From Apostichopus japonicus (taxonomy: Eukaryota > Echinodermata > Holothuroidea > Aspidochirotida > Stichopodidae): a stretch of 64,000 nucleotides of DNA. This document shows, piece after piece, positions 34,501 to 64,000 of this stretch. Within the stretch, counting starts at the first letter, position 1. Every line of letters starts with the position of its first letter. Below the pieces are notes generated by a model. It did not search any database. It saw only the letters and a list, made by a program, of their open reading frames with translations, and was not told where the DNA came from. The stretch covers positions 13,572,501 to 13,636,500 of the forward strand of contig NC_092562.1 in assembly GCF_037975245.1 (NCBI RefSeq). The letters are read 5' to 3'. The position numbers and the translations under genes are program-made.

Positions 34501-35205
34501 TAGTGTCTTGTTATTATTTGCCTACTGTATATTTCCTTTTCATTTAAGGTGGATTATATTGTGAAGTGGTATTTAAATACCAGCAGGAGGTGGCTTTGTA
34601 TTTGACAGCTATTGATCAATATGGCTGTTACTTGTATAATTTTATGCTTTTAAGTTAGAATTGCCTACAGCATCTGATTGAATATCTGTAGTGTCTTGTT
34701 ATTTTTTGCCTATATTTTCTTTTCAATTAAGGTGAATTATATTGTGAAGTGGTATGCACCAGCAGGAGGCTATTGTATTTTCCAGCTCTTCGTCAATATG
34801 GCTGTTAATTACTAGCAGTAAATTGTATAATTTTATGCTAAAGTTAGAATTGCCTTACAGCATCTGATTGAATATCTGTAGTGTCTTGTTACTTTTTGCC
34901 TATATTTCCTTTTATTTAAGGTGATTATATTGTGAATAGGTATCCACCAGCAGGAGGCTATTGTATTTTCCAGCTATTGGTCAATATGGCTGTATGTGTC
35001 ATGCAGTTTCATCTAACTCAGCTGGCATATGGACCTAGGGATGGAACAGGCTGTGGAATTGTGTTTGTTATTAAAAAATATTATAAAAGAAAATATAATA
35101 TTCGATCCATATTGTGGCTGGCCCTAGGTTTGTTAAAAACAGGCTTGTTACTAGCAGTGACTTGTATGACTTTATGCTATTTAGCTAGAATTGACTACAG
35201 TACAT
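34501..35205. repeat. Tandem array of about 188-bp units (roughly 2.7 copies)
   Basis: GTAGTGTCTTGTTA...TTTGCCTA starts units at about 34501, 34689 and 34877. Each contains CACCAGCAGGAGGCTATTGT-like and TCAATATGGCTGTTA blocks and ends CATCTGATTGAATATCT. The third unit is split by about 150 bp of extra sequence and resumes near 35148. An open frame of 91 codons (34932-35207) crosses the third unit with two hydrophobic stretches. Its coding status is doubtful. Confidence 0.85.
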
Positions 35206-35746
35206 AAATATATCATTTTTCAGAGCTGCCAACTTAGTACGGTTTTTTTCATATTTTGTTCAGGAAATCATAATGTACAAATGTATCTTAAAAGTCTTTC
35301 CCCAAAGTGTTAGGGATTTTATTAACCTGTAATAGTAATAATATATAGCCTATGCATTGAAAAGAAATGGCTGCTGCAATCATAGAACATTCTTAAAGGT
35401 AGTCAGTATAGACCCCAAATTAGCACGCTGTAATTGCTAGAAGTTTTCAGAAAATACTTTCCTGGAGGTCTTTACTCTCCAAATTGTTCTCAGACAATTT
35501 TTAAGGAACACACAAGTTGACTGAATGTCCCAGTGAGGATAAATTTCTTCAAGGTTGTAATAAAAACAGTTTAAACATTTTAACCAAAGGTGACCATATT
35601 TGAATATCTAACATATTTGGGGCCAATACAGCATACATTTAAACTGGCCTAATCAGAGTCATCCCGATGACCAGACTAAAAATAATGTTTTATCATACAG
35701 TTGATATGTAAACTATAGGAATTGGTTCGGCAGCTTGCCATGGAGC

Positions 35747-36102
35747 TTAAAGGGTGTGAAGACTCGCGCACAAAGAAAAATCTAATGCTGGTAATCTGAA
35801 CTAATTTTCGAATGGGGTGTAACAGAAGTGTTAGACACCACCATCGATCTCAGAAAATACACACACAGCTTGCTCCCGTCGGTAATTAGACACTAGTGTA
35901 CAGTCAATTCATGCAGCTGCGGTCAATACCTACAACACAGTGTACATGAAGCGATGGACATCTCAGGTCTAGATAAAAGATAACAAGGTATCACGTTTCA
36001 TTACTGTCTGCATTTTGTAGGGACAAGAAAAAAACAAGCAACGGAAAGTTAACTTTTTTCAGTGGCGGCACGCGGCTTGGGACGAGTCTTCAATGCCTTT
36101 AA
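35747..36102 (-). mobile_element. TTAA-flanked MITE, copy 1
   Basis: The element runs TTAAAGGGTGTGAAGACTCG to the inverse of TTAAAGGCATTGAAGACTCG, with TTAA at both ends. About 356 bp. The interior is shared with copies at 56449, 60843, 63329 and 63595 (CACACAGCTTGCTCCCGTCG, CATGAAGCGATGGACATCTC here). No coding capacity. A TTAA target is characteristic of piggyBac-type insertion, so this is a likely non-autonomous relative. Confidence 0.88.
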
Positions 36103-37645
36103 TGCAAGCTTAAGTTTTGAGCCTACTGTATCTTTGTCAACAGCCAATCTCAGTCAGAATTAACTATTTGAACACCAGTGGCCCTAGATTTGCACATGTT
36201 ACACATTGTGGTGGGTGTTCAAACAAACTTTAACAGAGTTTCTCATTTCAGTTTGACTAAAATCAACAAACACACTTGAAAATTGAAAAATTTATAACAG
36301 AGAAATGGTGAAGACTTTGTTATGTAATGCAATGTTAGTTTATAGTCATAGAAATGCAACTCTATTGATTTCTCATGCAATGAAGAAAGGTTGTTGATCA
36401 TCGATCTTATGACACACAGTGCTTGGCCTACAGGGTAGGTTTTAAAGCAACTGTATCGTAGCCATGAGCTACAGTAAGTAGCATTGGTTGTCTTATCTCC
36501 TGGATGTTGGTGTCTTTACGTTCTCGGATATGTCATCTCTTCATCTTCTCTTTTGTCTACCCCTCTTCTTCTTCTCCCTTTTCTTGGCTTTTTGTTGATT
36601 TTCCCGTCAGTAATTGTTAAACTCTTTTTTGCAGGTTTAATTAACTTACATACAGATTTTGCCAAAATACTACTGTAGTTTTGTAGGAATAATACTGGTT
36701 TAAGATTTGAAAGTACTAAAGGTTGTCAGAGCAGCTATGATCTTAGGTTTAATGGCTGGGGTACATGTAAACCAAGATGGCTCCTACAGGTACTGCATGA
36801 TGAATAGAGACAGGTGGTCAGTACTGTTGGTCCAACATGGCCCTAGTCTTTCAGGTTCATAAACACAAACATGAGTACTGGTAAAAATCATTGACAGATG
36901 TCCATGAAAAATTTAATACCATAATGTACGATCTATATTGTACAAGTTTATAACATTCTGGTGGAAGATGAAAGTCTCACAAAACTAGCGGCTCATACTC
37001 TTCATGACCTCTAGCCATGTGATGTTGAAACAATTTGTCATCGTTATAACGAGTCACCTCTTCTGTGAAGCGTTGAGGTAGCATATACGCCCATTAAAAG
37101 CCCCATTGACTTACACACTAAATCACAAAAGTAATGAGGTCTCTAAGTCTAGATAGAAGTTTTCACTAGCTAAATGCTACCCATCACCAGATAGCTGACA
37201 AGTTGGGCCTTGCATGGCACCATCAATTTTCCATATCATGATGATACATTTTTTTGCTATCCCAACCGGAAGTTTTCGTCACATGTAAACAAACCTCTTC
37301 ACTCAGTAAGAAAAATATTTTCCTACGCTGCTCCTGGGAGGCCTAAAGGGGTCTAAAATTGACCCAATTTTCTCACCACATGTACTTCCATTCATGCTCT
37401 TCAACATGCAAGCCACAAAAAACTAGATCATGATTGATAACAGGTCAAAAAAGATGTTCTTCTCCTGCTGCTTTTTGGCCCTTTCCTGAAGGAGAACAAT
37501 CAAGCGGATGGATATAGACTCTAATAGGAGTATGCCACCTTGAGCTTCATCTAGTATTACATAATCCACTGTACATCCATGTAGCAAAATGTAATGCATG
37601 TTACAATTCATTTCCAGTATTTGCTGTGTAAGCTTCTAGTGTATA
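36103..37645. other. Gene-poor spacer
   Basis: No supported gene. Open frames are short and of random composition. Confidence 0.35.
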
Positions 37646-38018
37646 CAGTGGCGGAGCGTCCATACAGTCAGAGGGGGCGGATGCCCCCCCTGACGGACTC
37701 AAATGGACTGCTGGCGCCCTTTTCAGCTTTTTACCACTTTTTACTTATTCGCGATTATTTACTTTTTTATTTCGCTCTCATCTACCTATTGACATTTGTC
37801 ACATTTTTTTGGCGATGACACCTATTTATTCTTCGTTTATCTGCAAATTAGCAAGGCCAGGAAAGGGTCATTTCCGGCGATCTAGGAAGTATCTTTACTC
37901 AAAAATGTTTTGTACGCTCTGCGCCAACCTGTGGTGGCGCTCCGCTTAAGATAGTGTCGAAAGCGCCCTTACAGACCATCCTCGCCCCCCTTGACCAATA
38001 CCCCTAGCTCCGCCACTG
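37646..38018 (+). mobile_element. hAT-type MITE, copy 2, with perfect 8-bp target duplication
   Basis: CAGTGGCGGAGC to GCTCCGCCACTG, 373 bp, flanked by AGTGTATA at 37638-37645 and 38019-38026. Same family as 13254, 51353 and 62279. The interior includes a G-run/C-run hairpin near the left end and GTACGCTCTGCGCCAACCTG. Confidence 0.96.
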
Positions 38019-38289
38019 AGTGTATATGTTTTGACACACACCTTAAACCATCATGACTTAGACATAAGGGAAGGAAATTCAGAAGTTTCCTTTTAAAACA
38101 GATATCAGTGTTTCCTGGTGGTCTGCACTTTACTACAGTAAAAGGTTGAAAGTTAAGATGAAAGTGTCCCAAAGTTAAAGTTATTAAGTACGTACTGTAT
38201 GTAGCACACCTACAGTCAACCATTTATACAGTTTCATTACTTTCCTCACATAGAGAACTGTAATAGGTACTTACACATCTCATAGACTG

Positions 38290-38340
38290 TATGTTCAATT
38301 TTGCTTTAAATGAATTACATTTAAAGCAAAATTGAACATA
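38290..38340. repeat. Perfect 23-bp inverted repeat with 5-base loop
   Basis: TATGTTCAATTTTGCTTTAA begins the left arm at 38290. Its exact reverse complement ends at 38340, and AATTA is the loop. It lies about 610 bases upstream of the start codon of the FRRS1-like gene. It could be a small foldback relic. Confidence 0.9.
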
Positions 38341-38952
38341 TGACAATTTGATTGTTCGTTAATATTTATATAATCTCACTCACTTGCATATTATTGTTGT
38401 ATACAACAATAAATTGGTACATTAGTATTCAATATCCACAGTGAAATTACCCACGAAAGGGATTGCAGCATTGGGTTCAATCAAATCTGCAAGTCGCTGA
38501 CCGAATTTAACCTTCAAAGTAGTGCTTGTGAATTTTCACAGTACATTGTTTGTTGGTTTAGTTTACACCAATTTTGAGAATTTTGTCACTATGGCAGTGT
38601 CATTGTACAGTACATATCCAAGAAGAACAGACACACAAGCCAGGATTTTTCATGATTCATTTACGATACAACAGAGAGCTCAAATGCTTGAATAGAGCTT
38701 TTGTATTGTGAAGGAAGTAAATGGGTGGAGGTAGCTGCATGGGGATGGTACGTGGTTTATATTACACATTGGCATTTTTCAAAAATTTTAAAAAATTCAC
38801 AGAAATTTATCATAGATCATATCTGAGTTCTGCATTGCTTTGTTAATTGTATATGTCAGATCGTTTGTTGACAACATGAAATTATTAATTTTTTTTTCTT
38901 TCTATGGCCACGGTTTATTTCAGATTAGACTAGTCAGCAGCCTGGACCGAAG

Positions 38953-63120
<24,168 letters not shown>

Positions 63121-63328
63121 GTAATTCAATTTACAGACTAGGGATCACAATATACTCTGTGTGCACTAAACTCTCATGGGAAAGACAATCTAATCAACAT
63201 CAAGAGTTCTCAATAGGCAGGCCCACGGGCCAAATCTGGTCCGCAAACAATTTCAAACTGACCTTGGGGGGGGGGGGTTATATGCCCACAATCTTGTGCT
63301 ACATCATGATACCCTTAAAGCCTTCACC

Positions 63329-63598
63329 TTAAAGGCATTGAAAACTCCCCCCAAGCCGCGTGTGGCGCTCTGAAAAAGTTAACTTTCCGTTGCTTGCAAA
63401 TGACGTTTTCTTCTTGTCGCTACAAAATGCAGACTGTAATGAAACGTGATGCATGTCTAATTACCAACGGTAGCAAGCTGTGTGTGTATTTTCTGGGATC
63501 GATGGTGGGGGATAACACTTCCCTTACACCTCATTCAAAACTAGGTCAAATTATCGGCATGAGACGTTTCTTTGTGCGCGTGTCTTCACACCCTTTAA
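63329..63598 (+). mobile_element. TTAA-type MITE, copy 4 (internally deleted)
   Basis: TTAAAGGCATTGAAAACTCC to TGTCTTCACACCCTTTAA. About 90 bases in the middle (the CTGGACCTGAGATGTCCATC part) are missing. Its right TTAA is also the left TTAA of copy 5. Confidence 0.88.
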
Positions 63599-63965
63599 AG
63601 TCATTGAAGACTCGCACCAAACCGCCTGCGGCCATCTGAAAAAGTTAACTTTCTGTTGCTTGCAAGTGACGTTTTTTTTGTGTCGCTACAAAATGCAGAC
63701 AGTAATGAAACGTGATACCTTGTTATCTTTAGCTTGACCTGAGATGTCCATCGCTGTATCGTTTATACACTATGCTCTGCATGGGTATTGACCGCAGCTG
63801 TATGTACTGACTGTACACTAGTGTCTAATTACCGACGGTAGCAAGCTGTGTGTGTATTTTATGGGATCGATGGTGGTGTCTAACACTCCTGATACACCTC
63901 ATTCGAAACTAGTCAGATTACCAGCATTAGACGTTTCTTTTTGCGCGAGTCTTCACACCCTTTAA
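63595..63965 (+). mobile_element. TTAA-type MITE, copy 5
   Basis: TTAAAGTCATTGAAGACTCG to GCGCGAGTCTTCACACCCTTTAA, near full length, joined head to tail with copy 4 through one shared TTAA. Confidence 0.9.
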
Positions 63966-64000
63966 GCACCTTACAGGCTTATCTTGCACATTGCTCAATC

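Overview
The window is nuclear DNA of an animal. It has AT-rich, intron-rich, mostly non-coding sequence with GT-AG introns, tRNA-derived SINEs, CR1-like LINE fragments and many short inverted-repeat transposons. The foldback elements with subterminal satellite arrays resemble the TU elements described from sea urchins. Together with a multi-DOMON/cytochrome b561 gene, this makes a marine deuterostome, perhaps an echinoderm, the best guess. No sequence seen here proves the species.

Left part (1-24,000), minus strand: a probable cluster of genes for type II membrane (Golgi-type) carbohydrate-modifying enzymes. One catalytic exon (9607-7782) encodes a sulfotransferase-like domain fused to a DXD glycosyltransferase-like domain. 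Three separate first exons (773-563, 14802-14577, 20914-20683) each encode a short cytoplasmic tail, one membrane anchor and a stem, and each ends in the same splice phase (1). That phase fits the catalytic exon. The exon at 14802 is the nearest partner and gives a 683-residue protein. The one at 20914 may be an alternative start or the remains of a paralog. The one at 773 must belong to a gene that continues off the left edge. The introns and spacers are full of mobile DNA.

Middle (21,500-38,900): mostly gene-free. It holds two foldback elements with 20-22 bp satellite-like arms, one of them with an internal paralogous empty site, a hAT-like element, SINEs, minisatellites, a TTAA-flanked MITE, a hAT MITE with a perfect target duplication, and a perfect 23-bp hairpin.

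Right part (38,953-63,120 and beyond), plus strand: one gene of at least 19 coding exons. It encodes a signal peptide, three DOMON domains built on a repeated exon/phase pattern, and the first three helices of a cytochrome b561 domain, so it is an FRRS1-like ferric-chelate reductase. The 3' end lies outside the window. A tandem duplication has doubled a 22-residue linker exon, and another has made a truncated decoy copy of the first b561 exon. Introns hold a CR1-like LINE with a nested MITE, SINEs, hAT and TTAA MITEs, and a long TTTA array directly after a splice donor.
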